Numbered from the stretch's first letter, positions 8,445 to 16,974 are shown. The stretch: 53,657 bases of DNA from an uncultured Prevotellaceae bacterium (GCA_900316505.1 ONDH01000026.1:1-53657); one strand, 5' to 3'. Program-made: numbers and translations. The notes: a model not told the origin generated them from the letters alone.

Positions 8445-10476
8445 ATGGCTTTTAGGATTGGTGGCGTTGCTGCTGATGGCATGCACCGACAATAACGACG
8501 TTGCATCTGACGAGCATATCGATTGGCAGGTGCGTAAAGTGGCTGTAGTGCTTCCAATGAACCATGAACAAAAGAAACATTGGGAACAAACCATCGAAAT
8601 GGCTGTCAATGGCGTGAATGAAGTGCAGAAACAGAACATTCTCAACACGCCCCATGAGAAAGAAAGACAGATGGTGAAGATGGAATTTGAATGGTATGAC
8701 GAAGAAGGGGTGAACATGGAGGAATTGGCAGCAGAACTGGCTCAACGTGATGACATAGAAGCTGTGATAGGTGGTAAGTATAGTGCCGACGCAGCCACAC
8801 TCGCTGCTTCGCTCTGCCCTGCCCACAAACCTTTCCTCACCATTGCCACTGCCGAAGAACTGACACGTGCTTATGCATCCACTGGTTCCCTTTGGGCAAT
8901 GGTGGAAAGTGACATCACACAGTGTGAAATTCTGCTCAGCCGCGCCCTCTACTATGGTGCCAAGACTGTGTCTTTGCTTGCCAATCGTGAAACCCTCTAT
9001 GGCAGAACCTTCGTGGAGTGGTTCGGTTTCCAAGCAGAAGAATTGGGGTTGGAGGTGAAAGGCATCCATGATTTCCGTCCCGAGACACTTGCAGAAGAAA
9101 GCCAGAAGGCAGCTGAAGAGAATGCAGACGTGGTGATTTGTGTGTCGAAAGAAATCGAAACCATCGAAGGAGCGTTCAAGCGTGCCAACAGCCAATCGCG
9201 CAGACTTTACAGTGACACCGCCTATGGAGTGGATGTACTTGACCGGTTTGGTGCCAAAGCAGAAGGCATCGAGGGCATCACCTTCGGAGCAGCGCCAGAG
9301 TCTGGCTTCGACATTCTCTACGAAATCAAATACGGTCAGCAGCCCACCTTGGGTGCTGCACAAATCTACGATGCAGTGGTCATGCTCAATTGGGCACTCA
9401 TCAACCAACTCTCCGCTTCGGGCAATGAGTCGCTGAACAATTCATTGAAGAAAGTTGCCGATGCACACATTGCCGGTGCTTGTGGTCCTATTGCATTTGA
9501 CCGCAATGTTTACACCACCGTGCTCTCCACCACCTACTATCACTATACGCTCTATCAAGGACGTTACATCATCCTCGACTACATCTCCTCTACGGGTTCT
9601 CACCGTACCGATGCGACTTTAGGTGCATGGAACTGGAAAACGCAGCTCATGCAGGAATTCAAAGATGAGGATGATTCGGGTATGACCTACCCTGCCCTTG
9701 ACCAAAAGTGGGCATTGTTGGTAGCTGGAAGCAATGGATGGAGCAATTACCGCCATCAGGCAGATGTGCTGCAGATGTATCAAATCCTGCGCAAACAGGG
9801 TTATGACGATGACCACATCGTGCTTATCATAGAGGATGACATCGCCAACAACGCCAGCAATCCACAAACAGGAGCTGTACAAGTTCGTCCTAATGGTGAC
9901 AACCTCTACAAGAACGTCATCATCGACTACCATACAAGTCAGTTGGAACCTTCCGACATCAAGCACATCCTCTGTGGAGAAAAAAGTGATAAATTGCCAG
10001 CTGTCATTCAAGCTGACAAAGATGATAACGTGCTTGTTTTCTGGAGCGGTCACGGTGTTCCCGGACAAATGGTTTGGCTCGAACGAGAAGAGGGTTTCAC
10101 CACCCAACTCGCCAAGGAAACCTTCGAGGCAATGCATCAGGGACAAAAATACCGCAAACTCCTCTGCCTCACTGAAGCTTGCTATTCAGGTAGTGTGATG
10201 AGTGCTACAGAAGGAATCCCTGGCATCCTCGCCATCACAGCAGCCAATCCTTACGAGACATCGAAGGCAGACATCTACAACACCGACCTCCACGTATGGA
10301 TGACCAACCGTTTCACAGCTACCCTTCACGACTGCATCATCGAGGCACCTGGAATCCCCCTTCGCGACCTCTACTACCGTCTCTTCATCAACACGGTAGG
10401 TAGCCACGTGACACTCTACAATGTTAACGGCTACGGAAACATTTATCAGGAATCCATGAAAGAATTCCTGAAATAA
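8431..10476 (+). CDS. lipoprotein fusing a type-1 periplasmic-binding domain to a legumain-like C13 cysteine protease
   Basis: The start at 8431 was chosen because AAGGAG lies 8 nt upstream and the protein then begins with a clean lipoprotein signal (LLLMAC, Cys18). An in-frame ATG at 8425 and an earlier one at 8386 fit less well. Residues about 30-400 resemble a branched-chain amino acid-type binding fold (VAVVLPMN, AVIGGKYS). Residues about 445-681 are strikingly legumain-like: WALLVAGSNGWSNYRHQAD, DDIANN and RPNGD. The catalytic dyad is visible as SGHG (His541) and EACYSGS (Cys584). C13 enzymes cleave after Asn or Asp, or act as transamidases. The gene is last in the operon and ends 5 bp before a convergent gene. 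The architecture is unusual. Confidence 0.88.
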   Translation: MARNKWLLGLVALLLMACTDNNDVASDEHIDWQVRKVAVVLPMNHEQKKHWEQTIEMAVNGVNEVQKQNILNTPHEKERQMVKMEFEWYDEEGVNMEELAAELAQRDDIEAVIGGKYSADAATLAASLCPAHKPFLTIATAEELTRAYASTGSLWAMVESDITQCEILLSRALYYGAKTVSLLANRETLYGRTFVEWFGFQAEELGLEVKGIHDFRPETLAEESQKAAEENADVVICVSKEIETIEGAFKRANSQSRRLYSDTAYGVDVLDRFGAKAEGIEGITFGAAPESGFDILYEIKYGQQPTLGAAQIYDAVVMLNWALINQLSASGNESLNNSLKKVADAHIAGACGPIAFDRNVYTTVLSTTYYHYTLYQGRYIILDYISSTGSHRTDATLGAWNWKTQLMQEFKDEDDSGMTYPALDQKWALLVAGSNGWSNYRHQADVLQMYQILRKQGYDDDHIVLIIEDDIANNASNPQTGAVQVRPNGDNLYKNVIIDYHTSQLEPSDIKHILCGEKSDKLPAVIQADKDDNVLVFWSGHGVPGQMVWLEREEGFTTQLAKETFEAMHQGQKYRKLLCLTEACYSGSVMSATEGIPGILAITAANPYETSKADIYNTDLHVWMTNRFTATLHDCIIEAPGIPLRDLYYRLFINTVGSHVTLYNVNGYGNIYQESMKEFLK

Positions 10477-10481
10477 ACGAT

Positions 10482-11378
10482 TTACTTCTTGAGATACTTT
10501 TTGTACGCCTCAACCATTTGTTGGCGGCGTTCTGGTGTAACAGTGATGAGACGCACTGTGGTGTTTGCTGTCTTCACAATGGAAGTAGTCTCTTCGTTCC
10601 AATTGAAGTCGAATTGCATGGCGCCATGCAGGTCATCATACACCTTCAGATTCTCATCAACGAGCACCACCTTATTGTCAGGCTTGTCCACAGACCATCC
10701 CATAAAGGGCTGCCCCACATTCCAATCACCCATTGCAATCAACACATAAGGTTTCCCCTCAATGTTGATTTCCATCAATTTGTCTGACACCCATTCACGA
10801 TACTCACTATACGTCTGGTCATAGAAAAAAGCCAGCATCGCATCGGTGTTCTCCACACCATTGTAGTTTCGTTCTTCTATATTTTTACGCAACTCTAGCA
10901 GTTTGTCTAAGCCACCAGCCGAACGCTCAAGCATGATCATGATAGGAGCCATAAGGGCATTAGCACCAATATAGAATGAGTTTTGCATGTCATTCTTCAG
11001 CTTGGCATGGCGAATGAGTTCTTCTGCATAGAAAACCGTTTTTTCTATGTCACTCTTATTCATGGCATTCAGCATCAGAATGTAACAACCCTCATTGTAC
11101 ACAGAATCGGGCACAACATCATTGATATCACTCACCAAATGATAGATGCGTTCATAGAACTTATTTGCCTTCTCTTGATCATGCAGTTCGCTGTCCTTCT
11201 GTATCAGCATCTGTGCCACAGCATACTGTTTCTGCCAATCTGTAGGGTTGGCATCAGCATCCTTTTCCATTCGGTCATACTTCTGACGTAAAGTTTCATT
11301 TGCATTCTGACCACTCACTTGAAGGGTTACAGCGCACATCAACATCAGCGCTACCCCAATCATTTTCTTTGTATTCAT
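10482..11378 (-). CDS. secreted protein of unknown function
   Basis: The product is 298 aa from the ATG at 11378. An upstream in-frame ATG at 11414 lies before the predicted transcription start, so it was rejected. A Sec signal peptide ends near VSGQ (residue about 24). The first half of the mature protein is helical and TPR-like (QKQYAVAQMLIQK, NKFYERIYHL). The second half mentions no catalytic motif that I recognise. It is divergent from the blaI-like gene, and both promoters sit among ATCTAA repeats, so it may be part of that regulator's target set. Confidence 0.75.
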   Translation of the reverse strand: MNTKKMIGVALMLMCAVTLQVSGQNANETLRQKYDRMEKDADANPTDWQKQYAVAQMLIQKDSELHDQEKANKFYERIYHLVSDINDVVPDSVYNEGCYILMLNAMNKSDIEKTVFYAEELIRHAKLKNDMQNSFYIGANALMAPIMIMLERSAGGLDKLLELRKNIEERNYNGVENTDAMLAFFYDQTYSEYREWVSDKLMEINIEGKPYVLIAMGDWNVGQPFMGWSVDKPDNKVVLVDENLKVYDDLHGAMQFDFNWNEETTSIVKTANTTVRLITVTPERRQQMVEAYKKYLKK

Positions 11379-11411
11379 ATATACTATATTATAGTTCCAT
11401 TGATTGCGCGT

Positions 11412-11419
11412 CAAAGGTA
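11412..11419 (-). promoter_or_regulatory. -7 box of the 10482-11378 gene
   Basis: The minus strand reads TACCTTTG. Its position implies transcription starts near 11405, which rules out the 11414 start codon. Confidence 0.7.
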
Positions 11420-11443
11420 CGAAAAAATTCGAACACCCATCTT

Positions 11444-11591
11444 AATATCTAATAAAAGTCTTTGAATATCTAACAAAAAAAGTTAAACTTCTCGTTCCGT
11501 GTGCATTTTCCCAGCTTTTTATTTGGTAATATCTAAAAATTTAGATTACCTTTGCCACAGAAAATCTAAAAACTTAAATAAAAATATCTAA
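11444..11591. promoter_or_regulatory. array of AATATCTAA-type boxes, putative BlaI-like operators
   Basis: The motif AATATCTAA occurs at 11444-11452, 11465-11473, 11528-11536 and 11583-11591, and AAATCTAA at 11562-11569. The third belongs to a perfect inverted repeat, ATCTAAA-AA-TTTAGAT (11531-11546), that sits between the -33 and -7 elements of the blaI-like promoter. BlaI/MecI repressors bind dyads overlapping their own promoters, so autoregulation through these sites is a reasonable inference. Confidence 0.6.
11547..11554 (+). promoter_or_regulatory. blaI-like gene promoter -7 box
   Basis: TACCTTTG fits TAnnTTTG, with TTTG at 11522-11525, 21 bp upstream. The ATCTAAA dyad fills the spacer. 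Confidence 0.75.
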
Positions 11592-11605
11592 AACATTAAA
11601 TAAAC

Positions 11606-11992
11606 ATGAAACGTAACGAGGAGGAAAGACAACTGACCAAAGCCGAGATGGAAATCATGAATGTGCTTTGGGAGAAAGCGGAAGGGATGACCACCCACGA
11701 AATCATCGAAGAGTACCCAGAGCCCAAACCCGCCTACTCCACCATCGCCACATTCCTAAAGATTCTGACCAACAAGAACTTCATCCACTCGCGCAAACAG
11801 GAAGGGGGTGGCAAGACCTTCGTGTTCACACCCACCATCAGCAGGGAGGCTTACACCAACCGCGTGATGAAGGAAGTGAAATCCACATTCTTCGCAGGCT
11901 CACTCAAATCCATGCTCTCCTTCTTCGCCAAACAGGAAGAAGTGTCGGAAAAGGATTTGCAGGAAATTATGGAAATGATTAAAAGCAAATAG
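11606..11992 (+). CDS. BlaI/MecI/CopY family transcriptional repressor
   Basis: This 128-aa winged-helix protein matches the family: LTKAEMEIMNVLWE at the N terminus, then a recognition-helix region YSTIATFLKILTNKNFI and a wing with a GGKTFVFTP strand. The C-terminal helical part serves dimerisation, and the family repressor is cleaved when the partner M56 protease is activated. That partner starts 31 bp downstream on the same strand. No beta-lactamase gene is nearby, so the controlled function here is more likely envelope related than resistance. Confidence 0.92.
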   Translation: MKRNEEERQLTKAEMEIMNVLWEKAEGMTTHEIIEEYPEPKPAYSTIATFLKILTNKNFIHSRKQEGGGKTFVFTPTISREAYTNRVMKEVKSTFFAGSLKSMLSFFAKQEEVSEKDLQEIMEMIKSK

Positions 11993-12022
11993 AACATTAT
12001 AAATCGTTAAATTGTCAATCCC

Positions 12023-13027
12023 ATGATGTTGTACGTTATCAAAGCAGCCATCACACTGGCACTCCTATACAGTTGTTTCTTTATCTTTCTAAGCAAAGAA
12101 ACATTCCACAGGTTCAACCGCTGCATGCTGGTGGGCATCATGCTCATTTCGCTCGTCATGCCGATGTTCCACTTCACCACCTCCCACCCCACTACCCTGA
12201 ACGAAGAGGTGTACATTGTGCAGAACTACATTGAACACGACACCACCCCTATCATCGTGACAGCACAGCAACCACAAGGCATCACGTGGATTCAGGCACT
12301 CACGTGGATCTACTTGGCTGGAGTCGCCATCATGCTCATCCTCACATTGGTGCAAGCCATCTCGCTCAACCGCTTCATGTGCAGCGGTGTGCGACACACC
12401 GACTCACAAGGCAACACCGTCATCCTGCACAACAACGACGTACCTCCCTTCAGCATCTTCCGCTACATCGTTATGAGTGTGAAGGACTATGAGAGCAGTC
12501 GCCAGTATATCCTCACCCACGAGCAGGAGCACATCCGCTTGGGACACACCTACGACCTCCTGCTGCTCCAAGGCATGAAGACCCTTATGTGGTTCAACCC
12601 TTTCATCTGGTTCCTCAGTCGCGACCTCAAGGCGGTACATGAATATGAGGCTGACCAGGCAGTCATCAACCAAGGCATCGATGCAAAATCATATCAACAA
12701 CTTCTCGTGATGAAGGTGGTCGGGAATCGACTGCAGCCTTTCACCAACAATCTGAATCACGGCTCACTCAAAAAACGTATCGTTATGATGTACCAGAAAC
12801 CTTCTAACCGATGGCTCATGCTCAAAGCACTTTGCGCCATCCCAGTGGCGGCATTGACTATCAATACCTTCGCCACACCTATTGAGACCGACCCCGTGGA
12901 AGATATGGTGAAGACATTGGAAACAACCAATGTGCCAACCATCAATGAGGTGAAAGAGAATGTTCTCACGACTGTGGAAAGTGTTGACGAAACGCCTTTC
13001 GCCATCCATCCCGTCGCTGACCAGTAG
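12023..13027 (+). CDS. M56 (BlaR1-like) membrane metallopeptidase, 5' part of a frameshifted gene
   Basis: The 334 residues include N-terminal membrane segments (about 5-20, 32-48, 90-112), the zinc motif HEQEH at His166-His170, and the downstream EYEADQAV third-ligand region. A further hydrophobic segment follows near residue 268. This is the sensor-protease that normally cleaves the BlaI-type repressor. The frame stops at 13025-13027, but the -1 frame is open from 13021 and encodes the TonB-like tail that Bacteroidales M56 proteins often carry. I think 12023-13983 was a single gene, now split by a one-base change or a sequencing error. Confidence 0.85.
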   Translation: MMLYVIKAAITLALLYSCFFIFLSKETFHRFNRCMLVGIMLISLVMPMFHFTTSHPTTLNEEVYIVQNYIEHDTTPIIVTAQQPQGITWIQALTWIYLAGVAIMLILTLVQAISLNRFMCSGVRHTDSQGNTVILHNNDVPPFSIFRYIVMSVKDYESSRQYILTHEQEHIRLGHTYDLLLLQGMKTLMWFNPFIWFLSRDLKAVHEYEADQAVINQGIDAKSYQQLLVMKVVGNRLQPFTNNLNHGSLKKRIVMMYQKPSNRWLMLKALCAIPVAALTINTFATPIETDPVEDMVKTLETTNVPTINEVKENVLTTVESVDETPFAIHPVADQ

Positions 13028-13056
13028 ACGGCTACTTCGAGTGCACTGCTGAATAT

Positions 13057-13983
13057 GTGTTCATCGATGGACGTCAAGCCACTGAAGCCGAATTGAGAAA
13101 CTACAAGACCTTGCTGGCTAATTCCACGTTTGAGATGCTGAAGACCGAGAACGGAACGGCGAAGTATAACTACAAGGACAAGCATGGCATCATCGTCATC
13201 CACACCCAAGAGGCATCAGCAGCTCCAGATGACAACAACCCACTCGTGATCGTCAATGGTATCGAAATCAATCTTCCTGTTGACATTAAGACGCTCACCG
13301 GTGAAACCATCGCCAAAGCCCTTAACATCAAGGAAGATGACGTGGAGAGCATCACCGTGCTCAAAGACGCTGCCGCCACGGCTATCATCGAGATCAAGGT
13401 GAAATCAGCATTCTTGAATAAGCTTCCAGGTGTTCAGCAGAACGAAGACGGCTCCTACACCATCAACGGCAGGAAGGTTCAGAAAATCCTTGTGAACGGC
13501 AAGGAATACTTCAAAGCCCTCTCCGATGGTCAGGAAAAACTTGCCATTGAGGATGCCGAAATACCCACCATTCAGAACGCCATCCACGATGATCCCATCT
13601 TCGATATAGTCGAAGAGCCAGCGCAGTATCCCGGCGGTCAAGGAGCCCTCATGCAGTACCTCGCTCAGAACATCCGCTATCCTAAGATTTCCGCAGAGAA
13701 TGGTGTTCAGGGACGTGTCCTCGTACAGTTCGTCATCGAGAAAGATGGCTCACTCAGCAACTTCAAGGTCGTCAAGGACGCGAAACCAGTATTAGATGGC
13801 ATCACCGTCAATGCACAGGGCACAACAGCTGAAGGAAACGATATTCCAAAGGAAGCCTATGGTGCGCTGAACATAGAAGCCCTCAGAGTCCTTCGCGAGA
13901 TGCCCAAATGGATTCCAGCCAAGCAGCGCGGACAAGTGGTGAGACTGAAGTACACCATTCCTGTCACCTTCCGCCTCCAATAG
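13057..13983 (+). CDS. plug-like plus TonB C-terminal domain, 3' part of the split M56 gene
   Basis: These 308 residues from an internal ATG (frame open from 13021) include a SusC-plug-like stretch (LNIKEDDVESITVLKDAAATAI) near residues 85-110. A TonB C-terminal domain follows (YPGGQGALMQYLAQNIRYP, then VQGRVLVQFVIEKDGS, and a closing VRLKYTIPVTF). No signal peptide or membrane anchor is present, which makes no sense for a periplasmic TonB domain unless it is joined to the M56 part upstream. The stretch just before the ATG (VDGYFECTAEYVFIDGR) reads as coding and supports the fusion. Confidence 0.75.
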   Translation: MFIDGRQATEAELRNYKTLLANSTFEMLKTENGTAKYNYKDKHGIIVIHTQEASAAPDDNNPLVIVNGIEINLPVDIKTLTGETIAKALNIKEDDVESITVLKDAAATAIIEIKVKSAFLNKLPGVQQNEDGSYTINGRKVQKILVNGKEYFKALSDGQEKLAIEDAEIPTIQNAIHDDPIFDIVEEPAQYPGGQGALMQYLAQNIRYPKISAENGVQGRVLVQFVIEKDGSLSNFKVVKDAKPVLDGITVNAQGTTAEGNDIPKEAYGALNIEALRVLREMPKWIPAKQRGQVVRLKYTIPVTFRLQ

Positions 13984-14034
13984 CATACACGTGTTAGTAA
14001 TTTATCAAAGATTAGTTAAACGATAAGTGTACAC

Positions 14035-14066
14035 CCCTCGCCCTGTCAGTGATGATGGAGCGAGGG
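14035..14066. terminator. possible terminator hairpin
   Basis: CCCTCGC (14035-14041) pairs with GCGAGGG (14060-14066), with an 18-nt loop, between the convergent M56/TonB gene and the glycosyltransferase at 14095. The tail is AAAACAC on the plus strand, that is GTGTTTT on the minus strand upstream of the stem, so it fits neither direction well. Confidence 0.35.
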
Positions 14067-14094
14067 AAAACACATCATATATTATTCGGATACG

Positions 14095-15189
14095 TTACAA
14101 AGTGGTGTAGAAGTCTAAGTACTGCTGCGCCACTTTGATGTAATCATGGTGCTTCTTCACATAGGCGATGCTCTGTTCTTGAAGTTGAGGAATACGCTCA
14201 GGGTGAAGCACCAATTGCTCAATTTCCTCGTAACAGCTTTCGTAGGTGGGTTGCACATTAACAATGGGATGCAGTTCCTCCTCACCCAGAATCTCGTAGT
14301 TTTCAGGTTCTCCACCTCCGATGTTGATGATTCCTTTTGACATCGCCAACAGAGAATTCATGGCTGGCGTATAGCTGTAGAGCTGGTCGAGAATGGCATC
14401 TGAGCCATTCAACATCTCCTGATATTGGGCAAAAGGCACACCCTCAGCCACTTGCAACTGCAATCGCTCAGGATACTTCTCCTGCACAGCTTGTGCTGCT
14501 TTCAGCATAATGTCCGTACCCTTGTAGGCACTTCGATTCTTACTGATGCCCACAAATAGCTTCACCACCCCATTCTTCCTGTAAGAACCTTCCGCCCTCG
14601 CATCTGGCATCTTGATGGGTGCCGGAATGAACCTCATCTTTTCCTTGAACAGCTGATAGGTCACCCAATATTCGTAGAGTTCCGCAGCGATGCCGTCACA
14701 GTCGTCAGCAATCAGACGGTTGAGTTTTTCCTTTGCTGTACCAATCCATTCACGGCGATACAGTTCCGCCTCCTCATCCGTTCGTGCTGTGTCGCCAAAG
14801 TTGAAATCGCTGTATCGGAGTGGACGCTGATAAGAGTTTACATACACCCAATAATAATCCATGCCGAAAGAGCCCAGAACCACCTTCTTGTTGTTACGGC
14901 GCAAATACTTGTAGATAGGAAAGATACGTTCCGCTTTCAGTTCCAGAAACATCGGATTGATGAGCTGCACCACATCGTAGCCTTTCATCTGCGGCAATGC
15001 CTTCATCAGTCGCCACAAGTAACTGGCATTGCCCTTCAAGCCATATTCTCGTTTCAAATCAACATCACGCGGATAATCCTTCCATCCGTCACCATCGCTG
15101 GCCACCACACACTCATGTCCCAAGGCTTTGAAACCCTCGGCAAGTGTCGCATGCACATTGGAATAATCGCCTAACAGAAGAATCCGCAT
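14095..15189 (-). CDS. glycosyltransferase, GT4-like
   Basis: This 364-aa cytoplasmic protein starts MRILLLGDYSNVHATLAEGFKALGH, a GT-B fold nucleotide-binding start with a gripping of the acceptor side. The second half has KLFVGISKNRSAYKGTDIMLKAA and a C-terminal GGEPENYEILGEEE region, where GT4 enzymes bind the sugar nucleotide. It probably adds a sugar to surface polysaccharide. The specific sugar cannot be read. It is divergent from a GT2 enzyme at 15373, and rfbC is near, which suggests a small glycan-assembly locus. Confidence 0.82.
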   Translation of the reverse strand: MRILLLGDYSNVHATLAEGFKALGHECVVASDGDGWKDYPRDVDLKREYGLKGNASYLWRLMKALPQMKGYDVVQLINPMFLELKAERIFPIYKYLRRNNKKVVLGSFGMDYYWVYVNSYQRPLRYSDFNFGDTARTDEEAELYRREWIGTAKEKLNRLIADDCDGIAAELYEYWVTYQLFKEKMRFIPAPIKMPDARAEGSYRKNGVVKLFVGISKNRSAYKGTDIMLKAAQAVQEKYPERLQLQVAEGVPFAQYQEMLNGSDAILDQLYSYTPAMNSLLAMSKGIINIGGGEPENYEILGEEELHPIVNVQPTYESCYEEIEQLVLHPERIPQLQEQSIAYVKKHHDYIKVAQQYLDFYTTL

Positions 15190-15208
15190 CTTTTTCCTAT
15201 ATTTTTTG

Positions 15209-15216
15209 CAAAGGTA
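15209..15216 (-). promoter_or_regulatory. -7 box of the GT4-like gene
   Basis: The minus strand reads TACCTTTG, 20 bp before the start codon at 15189. The upstream region is the heptamer array of the adjacent composite repeat. Confidence 0.7.
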
Positions 15217-15217
15217 C

Positions 15218-15340
15218 TATTTCTTAATTGATAATTGACAATTGAGAATTGAGAATTAGCCATTCGGGATGTTTTTTTACAGAAAACGGGCTGGACAGCA
15301 AAATAATTATCAATTATCAATTGTCAATTGTCAATTAATT
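15218..15340. repeat. composite repeat: heptamers, degenerate core, inverted heptamers
   Basis: The left array (15218-15257) repeats GATAATTGACAATTGAGAATT-type heptads. A degenerate core begins GCCATTCGGGATG (15259-15271), resembling the conserved 29-bp core seen at 17025, 18157 and 22465. The right array (15306-15340) is CAATTATCAATTGTCAATT, inverted relative to the left. The element fills the gap between two divergent glycosyltransferase promoters. Confidence 0.75.
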
Positions 15341-15342
15341 TT

Positions 15343-15350
15343 TATCTTTG
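15343..15350 (+). promoter_or_regulatory. -7 box of the GT2 gene at 15373
   Basis: TATCTTTG fits TAnnTTTG, and TTG at 15321-15323 lies 19 bp upstream, inside the heptamer array. The repeat thus seems to provide the -33 element. The start at 15328 lies upstream of this box and was rejected. Confidence 0.7.
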
Positions 15351-15372
15351 CAACCAAAATAATTCTATCAAC

Positions 15373-16377
15373 ATGGACATCACCGTTATCATCCCTGTAA
15401 AGGACAGACGAGATCACATAGGAAAGACGCTCGACAGCATCCTGAAATCGGGCATTTCTCCCAAGGAGGTCATCATTGTGGACAACGAAAGCACGGACGG
15501 CACTTACCAGTTCTGCGAACAATATATCAAGAACCGCCCCAATACCACGCTTCTCCGAGAGACCTTCCCCGGTGCTGCTGCTGCACGTAACAAGGGACTC
15601 AAGTCCTGCAAGACCGAATGGGTGTATTTCTTCGACAGCGATGATATCTTCGACTACAACTTCATGTCCACTTTCTACAATGCCAACGTCGAAGGTTATG
15701 ACATGATTGCAGTCCCCACCAAACGGGTGGTCGACGGCAAGTCCTTCATCCGCACCTACATTCCTACCGAGGATCCACGTGTGCAGATTTTGGGTGATGT
15801 GTTAGGTACTGCAAACATGCTGTTCCGTACAGATTTCTTGAAGTCCATCGGTGCTTGGAACACGGCTTGTCGTGCTTGGGAAGACTGGGAACTGGGCTTA
15901 CGTGTGATGTTGCACCAACCCAAGATTTTGTGGTTCAAGGAGAAAGCTTTCCACGAAATCATTGCCAGCAAGAACAGTGTGCTGAGTGACAATTATTCTC
16001 TGAACTACAAGAACTTCAACCGCACATTGATGGCGGCCATCAACGATTTGCAGTCTTCCATCCTTCAACCCCTCTCCCACTATCATGCACAGCATTTGTC
16101 ATGCCTCTATCCACATCTCGACCTGCTGATGTATCCGCTCTATCTGCGCACCAGCATCCTGTTAGGACACATGCAACGTGAAAAGTCAAGGGGTAAGTCC
16201 AACAACTACAAATTGGCGGTCAAGTCATTAACCCTTTTCAGAAAAGACAACTTCAACCCTACTGCCAATCAGAAGTTCATTGGCAACCTTCTCCGCTTTT
16301 ACACGATGTTGGGAGGTAAGGATGCTTGGAAGATTGCCCTCAGAATTGCATTGGACAAGTCTTCCAGAAAAGCATAA
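15373..16377 (+). CDS. family 2 glycosyltransferase
   Basis: This 334-aa protein starting MDITVIIPVKDRRDHIGKTLDSIL has the GT-A fold start, VDNESTDGT for nucleotide-sugar binding, the DxD motif in FFDSDD near residue 95, and a WEDWELGLR stretch (ED for acid/base). It transfers a sugar from a nucleotide donor in the cytoplasm, probably to a surface glycan. The ATG at 15373 is the first after the predicted promoter. It is convergent with rfbC, 12 bp apart. Confidence 0.9.
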   Translation: MDITVIIPVKDRRDHIGKTLDSILKSGISPKEVIIVDNESTDGTYQFCEQYIKNRPNTTLLRETFPGAAAARNKGLKSCKTEWVYFFDSDDIFDYNFMSTFYNANVEGYDMIAVPTKRVVDGKSFIRTYIPTEDPRVQILGDVLGTANMLFRTDFLKSIGAWNTACRAWEDWELGLRVMLHQPKILWFKEKAFHEIIASKNSVLSDNYSLNYKNFNRTLMAAINDLQSSILQPLSHYHAQHLSCLYPHLDLLMYPLYLRTSILLGHMQREKSRGKSNNYKLAVKSLTLFRKDNFNPTANQKFIGNLLRFYTMLGGKDAWKIALRIALDKSSRKA

Positions 16378-16389
16378 TTACAATCAGAA

Positions 16390-16959
16390 TCAAATAGGCA
16401 CGTTGATGTCGAACACCAGTTCGGCATCTTTCAGTCGTGGGTGATGTGCATCCTTTTCCGAAAGGATGCGGTTCTCCGTAGGCACCTGCCAGTCAATGCC
16501 CAAATCAGGGTCATCCCACGCAATGGCACCCTCGCTCTGAGGGGCATAGTAATTGTCACATTTATATTGGAACACAGCCTCATCGCTCAACACGGCAAAT
16601 CCGTGTGCAAAACCACGAGGCACAAAGAATTGACGATGATTCTCAGCTGAAAGAAGACAAGCCACATGCTTGCCAAACGTAGGACTACCCTTGCGAATGT
16701 CCACAGCTACATCCAGCACAGCGCCCTTCACCACACGCACCAGCTTCGCTTGGGTGAACGGAGGTTTCTGAAAGTGCAGACCTCTCACCACACCAGCCAC
16801 CGACTGACTCTCGTTGTCCTGAACGAACACCGTCTTGCACACTTTCTCTTCAAACTCACGCTGCGAGAACGACTCAAAGAAGTATCCACGCGCATCGCCA
16901 AAGAGCTTAGGCTCAATAATCTTCACACCTTCTATCTCAGTGTCTATCACGTTAATCAT
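16390..16959 (-). CDS. rfbC: dTDP-4-dehydrorhamnose 3,5-epimerase
   Basis: This 189-aa cupin enzyme epimerises dTDP-4-keto-6-deoxyglucose at C3 and C5 in dTDP-rhamnose synthesis. Signature parts are EGVKIIEPKLFGDARGYFFES, the active-site region VRGLHFQKPPFTQAKLVRVVKG with its His, VAVDIRKGSPTFGK and FVPRGFAHGF. The length is typical. Other rhamnose genes (rfbA, rfbB, rfbD) are not in the window. A composite repeat separates it from aroB upstream. Confidence 0.96.
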   Translation of the reverse strand: MINVIDTEIEGVKIIEPKLFGDARGYFFESFSQREFEEKVCKTVFVQDNESQSVAGVVRGLHFQKPPFTQAKLVRVVKGAVLDVAVDIRKGSPTFGKHVACLLSAENHRQFFVPRGFAHGFAVLSDEAVFQYKCDNYYAPQSEGAIAWDDPDLGIDWQVPTENRILSEKDAHHPRLKDAELVFDINVPI

Positions 16960-16974
16960 AACAAATCCCTATTA

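Noticed and set aside
11606..13027. Beta-lactam resistance operon
   Set aside because: The blaI-type repressor and M56 sensor are present but no beta-lactamase or penicillin-binding gene is nearby.
13015..13060. Programmed frameshift in the M56-TonB gene
   Set aside because: No slippery heptamer or downstream structure was visible at the junction, so a mutation or sequencing error is more likely.
15306..15340. Heptamer arrays as CRISPR repeats
   Set aside because: Units are 7 bp with no spacers, and no cas genes are in the window.
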